DNA of 64,000 nucleotides from MED-G116 sp038147495 (lineage in GTDB: Bacteria > Pseudomonadota > Alphaproteobacteria > Puniceispirillales > Puniceispirillaceae), in assembly GCA_038147495.1 (NCBI GenBank), contig JAYQTT010000016.1, forward strand, positions 372,001 through 436,000, read 5' to 3'. The position numbers were made by a program, and so were the translations under genes. Under the pieces are notes generated by a model. The model had not been told where the DNA came from and did not search any database. It was given only the letters and a program-made list of their open reading frames with translations. Shown piece by piece: positions 8,849 to 18,294 of this stretch (position 1 is the stretch's first letter; the number at the start of each line of letters is the position of its first letter).

Positions 8849-10570
8849 ATGTCTCAGGATCTGAATCAAGACGCAAATAGTGTCGCTGCATGGATTGCGT
8901 CCTTGTTGAAGCAAAGAGGAATAGACCGGATATTTGGTCTTCAGGGAGGTCATATCCAGCCAATTTGGGACTGTCTTGGCAAGCAAGGCACTCGCATCAT
9001 TGATGTGCGTGACGAGGGTGCAGCCGTACATATGGCTCATGCACATTCAGAATTAACTGGTCAACTGGGGGTTGCGATGGTCACTGCAGGTCCTGGCGTA
9101 ACTAATTGTGTCACGGCAATGGCTAATGCTGCTTTGGCTCGCATGCCGGTTCTGCTCATCGGAGGCTGTACTTCAAGGCCTCAAGCGAACATGGGTCCGC
9201 TTCAAGATATACCCCACACGGAGATATTAGCTCCGATATGCCGTTATGCAAGAACTGCGCGCGTCGCTGAACAAGTTATTCGAGAGTTTGATGAAGCTAT
9301 TGCGCGTGCATTTGGTGATCTTGGTGAACCTGGTCCGGTCTATATAGAAATTCCCACTGACATTCTCCGAACTTCAGTTAAGAAAAGTTTAATCCCAAAT
9401 GATTGGATGATCCCAAAGCCGATGCGTAAGTTATGTCCTGATCCTGAGCTGATTGAACAAGCCGCTCATCTGGTTCGTCAATCCAAGCGCCCATTAGTAA
9501 TTACGGGTCGCGGTGGTAAAAATGCTAGGCATGAGTTGACCCGCTTCCTTGACACTATCGATGCTGTGTATCTGGACACACAAGAGAGCCGCGGCTTAAT
9601 TGACCGCAACAACAAAGCGTTTGTTGGTGCAATGAGGGCGGCGGCAATGAATGGTGCCGATCTTGTCATTACGGTTGGCAGAAAGCTTGACTATCAAATG
9701 GGCTTTGGATCACCAGCAGTCTTTCCTGAAGCTAAATTTCTTCGTCTCGCTGACACGACTGGTGAATTAATCGACAATCGTCGTGGTGATGTTGAGGTAC
9801 TTGCTGATGTGAAAACAAGCCTTGACGCGCTGAGTGACGCCCTAAAAATGAATGCAGGTAATCGTGACAGTCGTTGGTTAGATGACCTTCGTGAAAAGCA
9901 TTTGAAGCGAATTCAGAAGGGTGCTTCCCGGGTGAATGATAATGTTGGCCCTGATGGCAAAATCCATCCTATGGCAATTTTTTATGCGATAGCTCAAGCC
10001 GCCACCGACGACTACATCGCGGTTGCAGATGGCGGGGACTTGTTAAGTTTCGCACGTATTGGGCTGGAAGCTGATACTTATATGGATGCTGGTGCATTTG
10101 GTTGTCTAGGAGTGGGGGTTCCTTTCGCCATAGCCGCTTCTTTGGCCTATCCCGAGAGAATGGTCATTTCTGTTAATGGTGATGGTGCCTATGGCATAAA
10201 TGCCATGGAAATCGACACAGCCGTTCGTCATGGAGCTAAGGTTGTCTTTATTATCTCAAACAACGCAGCTTGGAATATTGAACGGTTTGATCAGGAAGCT
10301 AATTATGGTGGACGCGTTATTGGTACAACCCTGCGCCACTCAGATTATGCGGCGATGGCCATTGCGTTAGGAGCGCATGGTGAGCGAGTGGAAGATATAA
10401 GTAATTTGAACTCAGCTATCTCGCGCGCCATTAAAAACGCGCCCGCAGTAGTTGATGTTGTTACGTCTCAGCAGGTTGTGTCTTCTGATGCAAAAAAAGG
10501 TCTTGGTTTTGTTCCAGACTATCAAGCATTGACTGCTTGGGATGACGCAGAGCAGGTTCGAAGGCGATAA
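8849..10570 (+). CDS. Thiamine diphosphate-dependent enzyme, acetolactate synthase/2-hydroxyacyl-CoA lyase-like
   Basis: A 573-residue enzyme with the three domains of the POX/IlvB family. The catalytic Glu of the PYR domain is E56 (DVRDEGAAVHMAHA). The metal/ThDP motif is GDG at 444-446 with NN at 471-472. The central domain has VGRKLDYQMGFG. No acetolactate-synthase small subunit is nearby, so branched-chain biosynthesis is unlikely. With the CoA ligase just upstream (11-base gap), a role in forming or cleaving a 2-hydroxyacyl-CoA or decarboxylating oxalyl-CoA is the best guess. A distant second member lies at 61179-62795. Ribosome site GGAG precedes the ATG. Confidence 0.8.
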   Translation: MSQDLNQDANSVAAWIASLLKQRGIDRIFGLQGGHIQPIWDCLGKQGTRIIDVRDEGAAVHMAHAHSELTGQLGVAMVTAGPGVTNCVTAMANAALARMPVLLIGGCTSRPQANMGPLQDIPHTEILAPICRYARTARVAEQVIREFDEAIARAFGDLGEPGPVYIEIPTDILRTSVKKSLIPNDWMIPKPMRKLCPDPELIEQAAHLVRQSKRPLVITGRGGKNARHELTRFLDTIDAVYLDTQESRGLIDRNNKAFVGAMRAAAMNGADLVITVGRKLDYQMGFGSPAVFPEAKFLRLADTTGELIDNRRGDVEVLADVKTSLDALSDALKMNAGNRDSRWLDDLREKHLKRIQKGASRVNDNVGPDGKIHPMAIFYAIAQAATDDYIAVADGGDLLSFARIGLEADTYMDAGAFGCLGVGVPFAIAASLAYPERMVISVNGDGAYGINAMEIDTAVRHGAKVVFIISNNAAWNIERFDQEANYGGRVIGTTLRHSDYAAMAIALGAHGERVEDISNLNSAISRAIKNAPAVVDVVTSQQVVSSDAKKGLGFVPDYQALTAWDDAEQVRRR

Positions 10571-10678
10571 TACAAATCAACGTAGCTAAGTCTAAATCCT
10601 CACCATCAGTTTTGAAGTCAACCAACTTATTTTGGCTATCGCCGTATCAAACGATTGCATAATCAAGGTGCAGGTAAC

Positions 10679-10701
10679 GGCGGTTGCGTGCCCCCGCAAC
10701 C
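10679..10701. repeat. GC-rich hairpin repeat, copy 2
   Basis: This 23-base core matches 6375-6397 at 22 positions in the same orientation; four more upstream bases match with one change (TAAC versus TAAT). GGTTGCG and CGCAACC form a 7-pair stem with a 6-base loop. GTAAC (10674) and GTTAC (10716) can add an outer pairing. It lies just after the GntR-ligase-ThDP operon, while copy 1 lies just before it. Confidence 0.75.
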
Positions 10702-10749
10702 GATTGCCTTCTATGGTTACAGTCAACAAGCCGTTGCGGTGCGTAAACT

Positions 10750-10769
10750 ATTCCATATTGATGTGGAAT
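10750..10769. promoter_or_regulatory. Palindrome ATTCCA-N8-TGGAAT, candidate operator
   Basis: A perfect 6+6 inverted repeat with an 8-base spacer, about 140 bases before the MFS start. A TTGATG inside it could be a -35 element with a TAATTT about 16-17 bases on. Regulator unknown. Confidence 0.35.
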
Positions 10770-10907
10770 GATTTAATACTAATTTAGATATTTAGCTCGG
10801 CAGTTCTGCTGGCATGAAACTCAACAGACCCACTATAGTAATCCGCAACAGTCTGGTGACTGGAAATAAATGGTCACTGCTTCAATGACAACAAAGGTCC
10901 AATCACA

Positions 10908-12099
10908 ATGACATGGCTATATCTGGCGCTTGGCTCGATGTTTGTTCAGCAGACCTTTGTTACGCTTGGCAAGGTTTTACCATCGGTGCTTGCGCCGGCG
11001 ATTATTCTTGAGCTTCAAGTAGAGGCGTCATGGGTTGGTGTGTATGTTAGCATGATCGCCGCGGTTTCACTTTTTGTACAGGCAGGTTGTGGGAGTATTA
11101 TTGTGCGCTTTGGAGCGCTCCGTGTCAGTCAGGTGTCACTTTTGCTGACCGGAATTGGATTGATTCTAGCGGCTCCAGGGTCCATCGCATTGATGATTGT
11201 ATCGGCAATAGCTATTGGTGCATCAGCGTCTTCAACCCCGGCAAGCTCTCACCTGTTAAGCCGATATGCGCCTGGTAAATATGCCCCACTGGTTTTCTCT
11301 GCAAAACAAACAGCAGTTCCGTTTGCTCTGTTAATAGCCGGATTGCTTGGTCCAATGTTAACTGAAACTTATGGTTGGCGGTTCGCACTTATTGTAATCG
11401 GAGTCGGTTGTTTGCTTTTTTCTGTATTTCTGGAATTAGCGCGCAGTGAGTTTGATAGTGATAAAGACCTGACGCGGAAATTTCACTTGTCCGATTTTCC
11501 TGAAACGATAGGCTTCGTTATTAAAAAATCTGAACTTAGAGGTCTCGCATTCGGTGCCTTTGCCTTCGTTGGACTACAAACCACTTTTATTGCTTATTTT
11601 GTGGTTTACCTGACCAGTTGGCTTCACGTTGGTTGAAGCAGGAACCGTTTTTTCAATTGCAACTGTGGTAGCCATACCTGGACGTATTTTCTGGGGTTGG
11701 TTGAGCAGTCAGTATGTTTCCCCGAGAATTATGCTTGGCCTTTTGGCGGTTCTGATGTTTTTTTCGGTTTCAGCGGTTAGCTTATTTAGTCCGGTTTGGA
11801 TGCATTGGCATGTAACGCTTGTGGCTATTGCAGTGAGCGCGTCGGTTTTTTCATGGCATGGGGTGACGCTTGCTGAGGCGGCAAGGCTGGCCCCTGTATC
11901 AATGCGGGGCGCTGTCACTGGTGGCGTGTTATCATTTGGTCAATGTGGCGGGCTGGTTTTGCCGCTTCTCTATTCATTGGTGTTGAGCTTGACGGGAAGT
12001 TATAAGCTGGGCTTTTTGGTATGCGCGTCGCCGGCGCTTTTAATCGGGTTGTTGTTGTTATCTTCGGCGCGCAATAACTTGCGACCAACCCATGATTAG
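10908..12099 (+). pseudogene. MFS transporter, broken by one frame shift
   Basis: Two reading frames together make a normal 12-helix major facilitator protein of about 397 residues. The first (to 11636) covers helices 1-7 and ends TSWLHVG; the second continues VEAGTVFSIATVVAIPGRIF with helices 8-12, overlapping by 8 bases. Removing one T or G at about 11628-11632 restores VVEAG and a single frame. Either the copy is inactivated or the base is a sequencing error. It follows the ligase/ThDP operon after 337 bases and could import that pathway's substrate, a guess from position. AAAGG lies about 10 bases before the ATG. Confidence 0.75.
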
Positions 12100-12186
12100 G
12101 CAATTGTAGTGCTTGCTCGGGCATTATCGCTTTGCCATTTAATTTTTGTAGTAGATTTATATGGCGCCAAATTAGCGAAGATGGCC

Positions 12187-12918
12187 TTATTGAAAAGCAA
12201 TCCATAGAAAGTTACCGCCGCCACCAAGCGCCATCAGATCCACCAGTATCTCGTGGTTGCGGTTTGTGATGCGCTCTAGAATTAGCCGGCCAAGCATTGC
12301 GCCCGGGATGGTGGCAATGCCCGCAATAATGCCAAGGGTCAGGATGTCCTGTCCGATTAGACCTATGCTGCCAAATGTCAGGGCACGTGCGATATGCGTC
12401 ATCGCAGCAATCACCGCTAGGGTCGCAACAAAGCTTGCCTTTGATAGCCCATAACCCAGCATGAACGGCACCAGCAACAAGCCGGGGCCGGTTGATGAGC
12501 CGGCCAGGAATCCAAAAATGCCACCAACAAAACTCAGTAAAGATGGAGAGGTTTTGATTTTGTATGATTTCGCAATTCGCCGGATCGGGATTGAAATTAA
12601 CACAACGCTGCCGAGCATTAGCGCAATCATTTTTGCCTCTAGCTGCGCATAGAAGATGCCCCCTAGCACGACCATTGGGATCGCCGGAATGGCAACACGC
12701 AAAAATGCCTCGCGGTGAAAATCAGCGCGGTTGATCCATGCGCGCGATATACTGCCAAACAGCAGCATGATTGCCAGCACTGGCAATACCGACGTGATGC
12801 CAATGATTGGTGTTAGGAAAACTGCGGGCAGCAAGCCACCTGCAACACCTGTTATACCGGTTATCGCGGCTGTTACAAAAGCAACGGCACAAACAAGAAG
12901 AAGATCTATTAATTCCAA
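12187..12918 (-). CDS. TauE/SafE family sulfite/anion exporter
   Basis: A 243-residue membrane protein with about 8 helices. The two family repeats are visible: ITGITGVAGGLLPAVFLTP at the N-terminus, and SFVGGIFGFLAGSSTGPGLL with P..LGYGLS after the middle. TauE/SafE proteins export sulfite, sulfoacetate or related organosulfonates. Its neighbour, a TauD/TfdA dioxygenase on the same strand 153 bases upstream, releases sulfite when its substrate is a sulfonate, which would explain the pairing. No ATG is in frame before an upstream stop, so TTG at 12918 is the likely start; this is uncertain. Confidence 0.8.
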   Translation of the reverse strand: MELIDLLLVCAVAFVTAAITGITGVAGGLLPAVFLTPIIGITSVLPVLAIMLLFGSISRAWINRADFHREAFLRVAIPAIPMVVLGGIFYAQLEAKMIALMLGSVVLISIPIRRIAKSYKIKTSPSLLSFVGGIFGFLAGSSTGPGLLLVPFMLGYGLSKASFVATLAVIAAMTHIARALTFGSIGLIGQDILTLGIIAGIATIPGAMLGRLILERITNRNHEILVDLMALGGGGNFLWIAFQ

Positions 12919-13071
12919 ATTTGGGTACGCCCATGTGTCAAAAGCCGGTTAGCTGGGAAAAGGGACCGGAAGATAACCCGCCTTCAGGCTGTATGATGGT
13001 AAATCATGGTCAGACAAATGCCGCCTCTTAGCGGTTCCATATGGCGGCATTTGCCGGTTAGATGATTGGCG

Positions 13072-13944
13072 TTACGCAGCAGCAGGCGCCCGCTCATCTC
13101 GGATTTGCGTGCGGTGCATAAGCCGGTCTTGGTTCGGGTCGAGGTCGCCGCGCATATGCAGCGTGTAACGGTTATCCCATATGACAAGATCGTTTGGTTG
13201 CCATTGCTGCGCCCAGTGGTGTGAGCCGGTTTCGATATGGTGCCAAATCTCGTCCAATAGCTGATCACTGTCCTGGTCATTCAACCCGACAATCCAGGCA
13301 TTTGGCCGCCGTCCAACATAGAGCGACTCTTTCCCAGTTGAGTGATGCTTGATAACCAATGGATGCACCGCACCTGGCCTGTTCTCGTTACTATAGGTTT
13401 CGTCAAAACCGGCGCGTAGCTGGCCGGCTGAATTGCGTGTTGCATCATGCTTGCATGACAATCCCTTAATCCGTTCTCGCAGCGCGTCTGGCAAGGTTTC
13501 ATAGGCGCGGTTCAGATTGTAAAAATGAGTATCACCGCCGGTTGCAGGTGTGGTCAGGCCATAGAGAATACTCGCTTTTGGCGGCAGGTCCTTATAGGTC
13601 ATATCCTGATGCCAAACCAGTTCAGAATTGCCTAGCCCACCAATTGCAACACCCTCCTTGACTATATTTGAGATTACGGCAATTTCTTCCCGTGTTGGAT
13701 GGTATGCACCATTAACTGGACGCGTTGGTGCTTTATCAAGAGCGCCAAAATATTGGGAAAAGCGGACAAATTGGTCTTCAGTTAAATTTTGATTGCGAAA
13801 TCGGAGAACTAGATGCTGATCCCATGCAGCAGTCACTTTTTTAAAAACGTCGCCATCAATTTCTTGCGTCAAATCCAACCCAACTATGTCGGCGCCAAGC
13901 GCGGCGCCTGTTGGTATAACCTCAAATTGATTATTTGCGCTCAT
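13072..13944 (-). CDS. TauD/TfdA family Fe(II)/2-oxoglutarate dioxygenase
   Basis: A 290-residue dioxygenase. Iron ligands are H112 and D114 (WHQDMTY) and the distal H263 (RYTLHMR); R278 (MHRTQ) would bind 2-oxoglutarate. Length is normal. Family members hydroxylate taurine, alkylsulfonates, 2,4-D or other acids next to the leaving group. The TauE-like exporter downstream favours a sulfonate, but this is inference. A strong AGGGGG lies 8 bases before the ATG. A LysR regulator is transcribed divergently 105 bases away and is the probable controller. Confidence 0.88.
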   Translation of the reverse strand: MSANNQFEVIPTGAALGADIVGLDLTQEIDGDVFKKVTAAWDQHLVLRFRNQNLTEDQFVRFSQYFGALDKAPTRPVNGAYHPTREEIAVISNIVKEGVAIGGLGNSELVWHQDMTYKDLPPKASILYGLTTPATGGDTHFYNLNRAYETLPDALRERIKGLSCKHDATRNSAGQLRAGFDETYSNENRPGAVHPLVIKHHSTGKESLYVGRRPNAWIVGLNDQDSDQLLDEIWHHIETGSHHWAQQWQPNDLVIWDNRYTLHMRGDLDPNQDRLMHRTQIRDERAPAAA

Positions 13945-14049
13945 TTCAACCCCCTGTTTCTGTCAAAAGCCTGCTCAAAGCTTAGGCTATACAAATGATG
14001 AAAAAAAATGAAAAATAGCAAATTATTTATGCGTTTTTTACATAGGTAA

Positions 14050-14940
14050 GTGATGAAAAATCTGCCATTTCGCTGGATCGAGACATTTCGGGCGGTTTCT
14101 AGGGCGGGCAGTATGACGGATGCTGCGCGCATATTGAACGCCGATCAGTCGGCGATGAGCCGGCATATCGCCGCGCTGGAGAGCCAGCTCGGCATCACCC
14201 TATTTGACCGAAGCAAACGGCGGTTACGGCTTACGGCCGAGGGTAAATTGCTATTGGCCGAGGCGGATTCGGCTGCTGAGGCATTGAACAGGCTTGTCCG
14301 CAAGGCTAATGAACTTCGCCAGGTTTCAGAGGGGCATCTGCAATTGCTTACCTCTGCGACTCTTGCCCGCGGGCTTATGCCCAAGGCGTTAAGTATTTTC
14401 AAGGCCACGGCTAGCGGTGTCTCGGTTAATGTTGATGTGGTCAGCAGGGTTGAGCTAGAGCGGCGCATTGAGGGCCAGCAGTTTGACCTATGTGCGGTGG
14501 CTTTGCCATTCACATATCCAAGCGCACACCTTGTCCATATCGGCAGTTTTCCGGGTGTTTGCGTCCTGCATAAACGTCACAAGCTCGCCAAGATGCAACG
14601 GATATATATTGCTGATCTTGCTGGTGAAACAATGGTTGGGCTGCCGCAGGGAACGATTGGCAGGATGCGGATCGACCAATTATTTGCTGAGGCACGCATC
14701 GAGTATAAACCGCAGTTTGAAACAACTGCGGTGGCGGTGAATGAATTTGTCGAGCATGGCATTGGCATTGCGATTACCGACCCGTTTACGGCAAGATCAA
14801 ACAGCAGCGGAAATGTCGTGATCCGTCCGCTAAAACCGACGATCCATTATGATTTTGCCTTTCTGTTTCCGGCTAACCGCCCCCGGACGACGCTAGCGTC
14901 ATTATTTGTCGAGGCAACTGCAGACGGGTTGCGGGTCTGA
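14050..14940 (+). CDS. LysR family transcriptional regulator
   Basis: A 296-residue regulator with an N-terminal winged helix-turn-helix (WIETFRAVSRAGSMTDAARI, then DQSAMSRHIAALESQLGITL) and a C-terminal effector-binding domain starting near residue 95 (GHLQLLTSATLARGLMPKAL). It faces the TauD-like dioxygenase across a 105-base AT-rich gap, the classic arrangement for a LysR activator of the divergent gene. The frame opens with GTG at 14050 then ATG at 14053; either could start, with AGG upstream. Effector unknown. Confidence 0.88.
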   Translation: MMKNLPFRWIETFRAVSRAGSMTDAARILNADQSAMSRHIAALESQLGITLFDRSKRRLRLTAEGKLLLAEADSAAEALNRLVRKANELRQVSEGHLQLLTSATLARGLMPKALSIFKATASGVSVNVDVVSRVELERRIEGQQFDLCAVALPFTYPSAHLVHIGSFPGVCVLHKRHKLAKMQRIYIADLAGETMVGLPQGTIGRMRIDQLFAEARIEYKPQFETTAVAVNEFVEHGIGIAITDPFTARSNSSGNVVIRPLKPTIHYDFAFLFPANRPRTTLASLFVEATADGLRV

Positions 14941-15003
14941 CGCATATCGTCACTAAGTAGAATTACTCCCCCACCAACAGATTTCTGCCGGCTATTGCGC
15001 GCT

Positions 15004-15030
15004 AAATAAAAAGACCGGCAACTGCCGGTC
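15004..15030 (-). terminator. Rho-independent terminator after the TAXI gene
   Basis: GACCGGC (15013-15019) pairs with GCCGGTC (15024-15030) around a 4-base loop. On the minus strand the stem is followed by TTTTTATTT. It ends the TRAP operon 50 bases past the binding-protein stop, and the flanking A/T runs let it also act on the convergent LysR transcript. Confidence 0.85.
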
Positions 15031-15080
15031 CTTTCACCATATCGGTTAAGGCCGCCAGAGCCTTCTTTTATTAGCCAGCG

Positions 15081-16058
15081 TTAATCGCCAACCTTGATCC
15101 CTGCTTCCTTGTAATACCGTAGGGCGCCCGGGTGATATGGCATCGCATTTGTTGGTGCCATTGCGGCGGATTTGGCATTTTTGAAAGCACCAAAACTGGC
15201 GCCAAGCTTGTCATTATGTTCAACAATGGCTTTGGTTATTTTATAGACCAATTCATCGGAGACATCTGTATTCGTCATCATCATCCATGGAATTTCCATG
15301 ATATTGACGTCTTTTTGCAGGCCCGGAATATTCGGGTTGGCTTTCATCGAAATGATTTTTGCCGCTGGCATGAATTGCTTTAACTTTGCTTGACCCTCGG
15401 GCGAATTATCGAGCGAGACATATTTAAGGCCGCCACGATCACGAAGCTGGGCATTGGATTTTTTGCCCGCACCTGAATTCAGGCTGACAAGTGAAACATC
15501 CACCAGACCATCACCAAGGGCAAAAATACCTTTCACGAAATTGGATACTGGCACCTTTACAAAATCATCATAGACCATGCCGCCGTTTGCCAGCCCGCCT
15601 TCAATGTAATAGGGAATGATCGTCGATCCCTTATATTCAGATGCGATGCGTAGCCCGGATGCCTTTGCTTTCAGGTCGGCAATGGTTTCAATTCCAGTAT
15701 CAGCAACCACCATCAGGCCAGTTTTCAGTGGGAACATTGTGCCAACAAGGCGAAGTTTTGAATTTTGTTTGCCAGCATAAGTGCCAGTGCCGGTGCTGGC
15801 AAAGCCAACCTCGACAGCATTGGCAAAACCAAAATCAAGCTCGCCATTATTGATCAGCGGCAGATAACCAGTTAGTGGCTGTGTTCTGGCGGTGATGCCA
15901 AGTTCTTGGTTCACAATTTTTGCAATTGATTGGCCGGTGTTAAAGCCGAGTGATCCTTGTGATCCTGATCCGATCGTAATCACCTCGGACATCGCAGGCG
16001 CAGTAAAAAGGGCCAGGCCAAATGTGGCACCAAGCATTGTTTTAAAAGTTTTGAGCAT
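15081..16058 (-). CDS. TAXI family TRAP transporter solute-binding protein
   Basis: A 325-residue periplasmic receptor. It has a signal peptide (cleaved near PAMS) followed at once by EVITIGSGSQGSLGFN, which matches the TAXI opening motif. The following GYLPLINNGELDFGFANAVE and YYKEAGIKVGD at the end are typical. TAXI proteins bind small organic acids such as glutamate or 2-oxoglutarate-like ligands; the ligand here is unknown. A GGGAGG ribosome site precedes the ATG. The fused TRAP permease lies 12 bases upstream on the same strand, so the two form a complete uptake system, closed by the terminator at 15004. Confidence 0.9.
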   Translation of the reverse strand: MLKTFKTMLGATFGLALFTAPAMSEVITIGSGSQGSLGFNTGQSIAKIVNQELGITARTQPLTGYLPLINNGELDFGFANAVEVGFASTGTGTYAGKQNSKLRLVGTMFPLKTGLMVVADTGIETIADLKAKASGLRIASEYKGSTIIPYYIEGGLANGGMVYDDFVKVPVSNFVKGIFALGDGLVDVSLVSLNSGAGKKSNAQLRDRGGLKYVSLDNSPEGQAKLKQFMPAAKIISMKANPNIPGLQKDVNIMEIPWMMMTNTDVSDELVYKITKAIVEHNDKLGASFGAFKNAKSAAMAPTNAMPYHPGALRYYKEAGIKVGD

Positions 16059-16070
16059 TGTATCCTCCCA

Positions 16071-17999
16071 TTAATTGCTCGTTCTTCCTGTTTTAGGCTG
16101 GAAACTTTTTGGCCGTAGCGCGGCAAATAAGGCAAGCCCTGCGACAATGGCACATGCCGCCATATTCACCAGCGTGCCAATAATCGGAAATGGCAGGCAT
16201 AACAGCCCCAAAATGATCGCAAGCAAGCGTAAAAGAATTGGCAATCGCCGCGTAAAATAACCGACGATGCCAACCGAAACCATGAAAATGCCGGCCAATG
16301 AAAAGCCCAAAGCCATGGCAATTTCGAGGCTGTCACCATCCAGTAGAAGGCTTGGCGTCACAACAAAAACAAATGGCACGACATAGGCCGCCCAGCCGAT
16401 CCGCATGGCCGCAATGCCGGTAGAAAACGGGTTGGCCTTGGTAATGGCAGCAGCGGCGAATGCCGCAAGTGCAACCGGCGGCGTAATCATCGACATCATG
16501 CCAAAATAAAGAATGAAGAGATGGGCAGCTAATGGGTTCACACCAGCCTCGACAATCGATGGCGCAACCAGTGCTGCCAAAAGCACATAAACGCCCGAAG
16601 TCGGCATACCCATGCCAAGTAGAACACAGATAAATGCAGCTGCAAAAAGAATCACAAACAGGTTCTGCCCAATCACCTCCAGCAATAACAAGGTCAAAGC
16701 AAAGCCGAGGCCTGTCGCGTTCAACACGCCGATAACAAAGCCTGCGGCGGCAACGATAAGAATGAGATCAACCATCGATGTGCCAGTGCTGATCAATGTC
16801 TGACGAATCTCGGAAATGGCCAGTTTTTTGCCCTTATAACCGCGCAGCATCCCAGTTGCGATGACCGCAGCCGAGGCCAGTATTGCGGCCATCTCCGGAT
16901 CATATCGCAGCCAGAATAATGCCAGCACCAGCACCAGCATAGGCAGGATAAAATGCCAACCCTCACGTAAAACCGCGCCAATATTTGGCGTGTCATCTTC
17001 CACCGGTTTGATATTGTCACGCGCGGCGATTAGATCGACCTGAACAAAGACACTGAAATAATAAATGACCGCGGGCAGCAATGCACCGGCGGCAACTGTC
17101 AGATATGAAATTTCAAGGAATTCGGCCATTAAAAATGCTGCCGCTCCCATGATTGGCGGTGTCAGCTGGCCACCGGTTGAGGCAATTGCCTCGATTGCGC
17201 CAGCATCGTTTTTTGAGTAGCCGCCACGCCGCATCAGCGGAATTGTGACAACGCCGGTGGTCACAACATTCGAGACCGCACTGCCGGAGATGGAGCCGAA
17301 TAGGGCTGAAGCGATGATTGAGATTTTTGCGCTGCCACCGCGTGTCCGGCCAGTTGCAGCCATTGCAAGGTCGGTAAAGAATTCGCCGCCACCGGCACTG
17401 AATAGCAACTGTCCGAAGAATACAAACAGCACGACAATGACAGTGCCAACCGCCAAAGGAGTGGCAAAAACGGCACCGGGATCAAAGCCCAGATATTGCA
17501 CCAGCTTGACCGGCGACATTTCTTGGCCAACCAGCGTGCCGGGCACTCGATCTGCCAAAAGAGCGTAAATCAGAAAAACCAGAATGATCGCAAAAAGCGC
17601 CATGCCGGCGCGCCGGCGCACGCCTTCAACAACGCCCAAAACAACGATGCCGCCCAGCAATGTCAGGATCGGCGGGCGATAGGCCTGTTCGGCCAGCAAA
17701 TTGTCGTAATTGTACGCCATATAGGTCAGGCCGGCAAAACAGACAACGGCGGCTAGAACGCCAATCAGGTCGCGAACCAAGCTGTTTGACGGGGTCAAAA
17801 ATAGGATCGTTAGCGCCAGTCCAAGCTGAAAGCCCATATATTGTTCGGTCAGAAACGCAATGCCCAACCGGGTTGGCGCATCAAGATTCCATAAGATGCA
17901 CAATATCGTCATCAAACTGGCGGCAGCCGCAATCAGCCCATATTGCAATGATGATAGAAACGATGGGTTGTTTTGATGATCTTCTACTGGGGGAGTCAT
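16071..17999 (-). CDS. TRAP transporter fused 4TM/12TM permease
   Basis: A 642-residue membrane protein joining the small (DctQ-like) and large (DctM-like) TRAP subunits, as usual for TAXI systems. The large half shows FGSISGSAVSNVVTTGVVTI and then IASTGGQLTPPIMGAAAFLM, with GMGMPTSGVYVLLAALVAPS later. Transport is driven by an ion gradient, not ATP. The frame is open 75 codons further upstream, but that part is charged and not membrane-like; ATG at 17999 starts MTPPVEDHQ just before the first helix and has AGAGAA upstream. The binding protein follows 12 bases after the stop. Confidence 0.9.
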   Translation of the reverse strand: MTPPVEDHQNNPSFLSSLQYGLIAAAASLMTILCILWNLDAPTRLGIAFLTEQYMGFQLGLALTILFLTPSNSLVRDLIGVLAAVVCFAGLTYMAYNYDNLLAEQAYRPPILTLLGGIVVLGVVEGVRRRAGMALFAIILVFLIYALLADRVPGTLVGQEMSPVKLVQYLGFDPGAVFATPLAVGTVIVVLFVFFGQLLFSAGGGEFFTDLAMAATGRTRGGSAKISIIASALFGSISGSAVSNVVTTGVVTIPLMRRGGYSKNDAGAIEAIASTGGQLTPPIMGAAAFLMAEFLEISYLTVAAGALLPAVIYYFSVFVQVDLIAARDNIKPVEDDTPNIGAVLREGWHFILPMLVLVLALFWLRYDPEMAAILASAAVIATGMLRGYKGKKLAISEIRQTLISTGTSMVDLILIVAAAGFVIGVLNATGLGFALTLLLLEVIGQNLFVILFAAAFICVLLGMGMPTSGVYVLLAALVAPSIVEAGVNPLAAHLFILYFGMMSMITPPVALAAFAAAAITKANPFSTGIAAMRIGWAAYVVPFVFVVTPSLLLDGDSLEIAMALGFSLAGIFMVSVGIVGYFTRRLPILLRLLAIILGLLCLPFPIIGTLVNMAACAIVAGLALFAALRPKSFQPKTGRTSN

Positions 18000-18294
18000 T
18001 AGGGTTCTCTTATGGATTAAGTTTAGATTTTCGTAAAACTGCGCAAATGTAAATTTAAAACGTAAGAAAAGTATGATTTTGCTGCAAAACCTCGATCTAT
18101 CGCCAGCCCCCAGCCTATCCCCAAGCCGGTTTACTCCCATGCCCGGATGATAGTCATTTGAAAACCGAAATATGTCGGTTAGGTTGTTCAAACGATATTG
18201 TGCTTGGATGAGACGTAAGAGCACCGTTTAGACTTATGACTGTAATTTGCAATCCGGCGACAGGCCCACGCGCCATAGAAATGGAGACCATACT

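Larger units (their letters stand above)
10571..10907. other. Gene-free stretch between ThDP gene and MFS gene
   Basis: No coding potential seen. It contains copy 2 of the GC-rich hairpin repeat (10679-10701) and a palindrome at 10750-10769, followed by AT-rich sequence that could hold the promoter of the MFS gene. Confidence 0.5.

Noticed and set aside
6367..10701. Hairpin repeats as a CRISPR array or insertion-sequence ends
   Set aside because: Only two copies 4.3 kb apart, in direct orientation, with no spacers, no transposase and no target duplication seen.
11625..11640. Programmed frameshift in the MFS gene
   Set aside because: No slippery heptamer or stimulating structure, and the same kind of break occurs in unrelated genes here; error or mutation is simpler.
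18000..18224. N-terminal extension of the TRAP permease
   Set aside because: The extra 75 residues are charged and not membrane-like, and the ATG at 17999 directly precedes the first helix.
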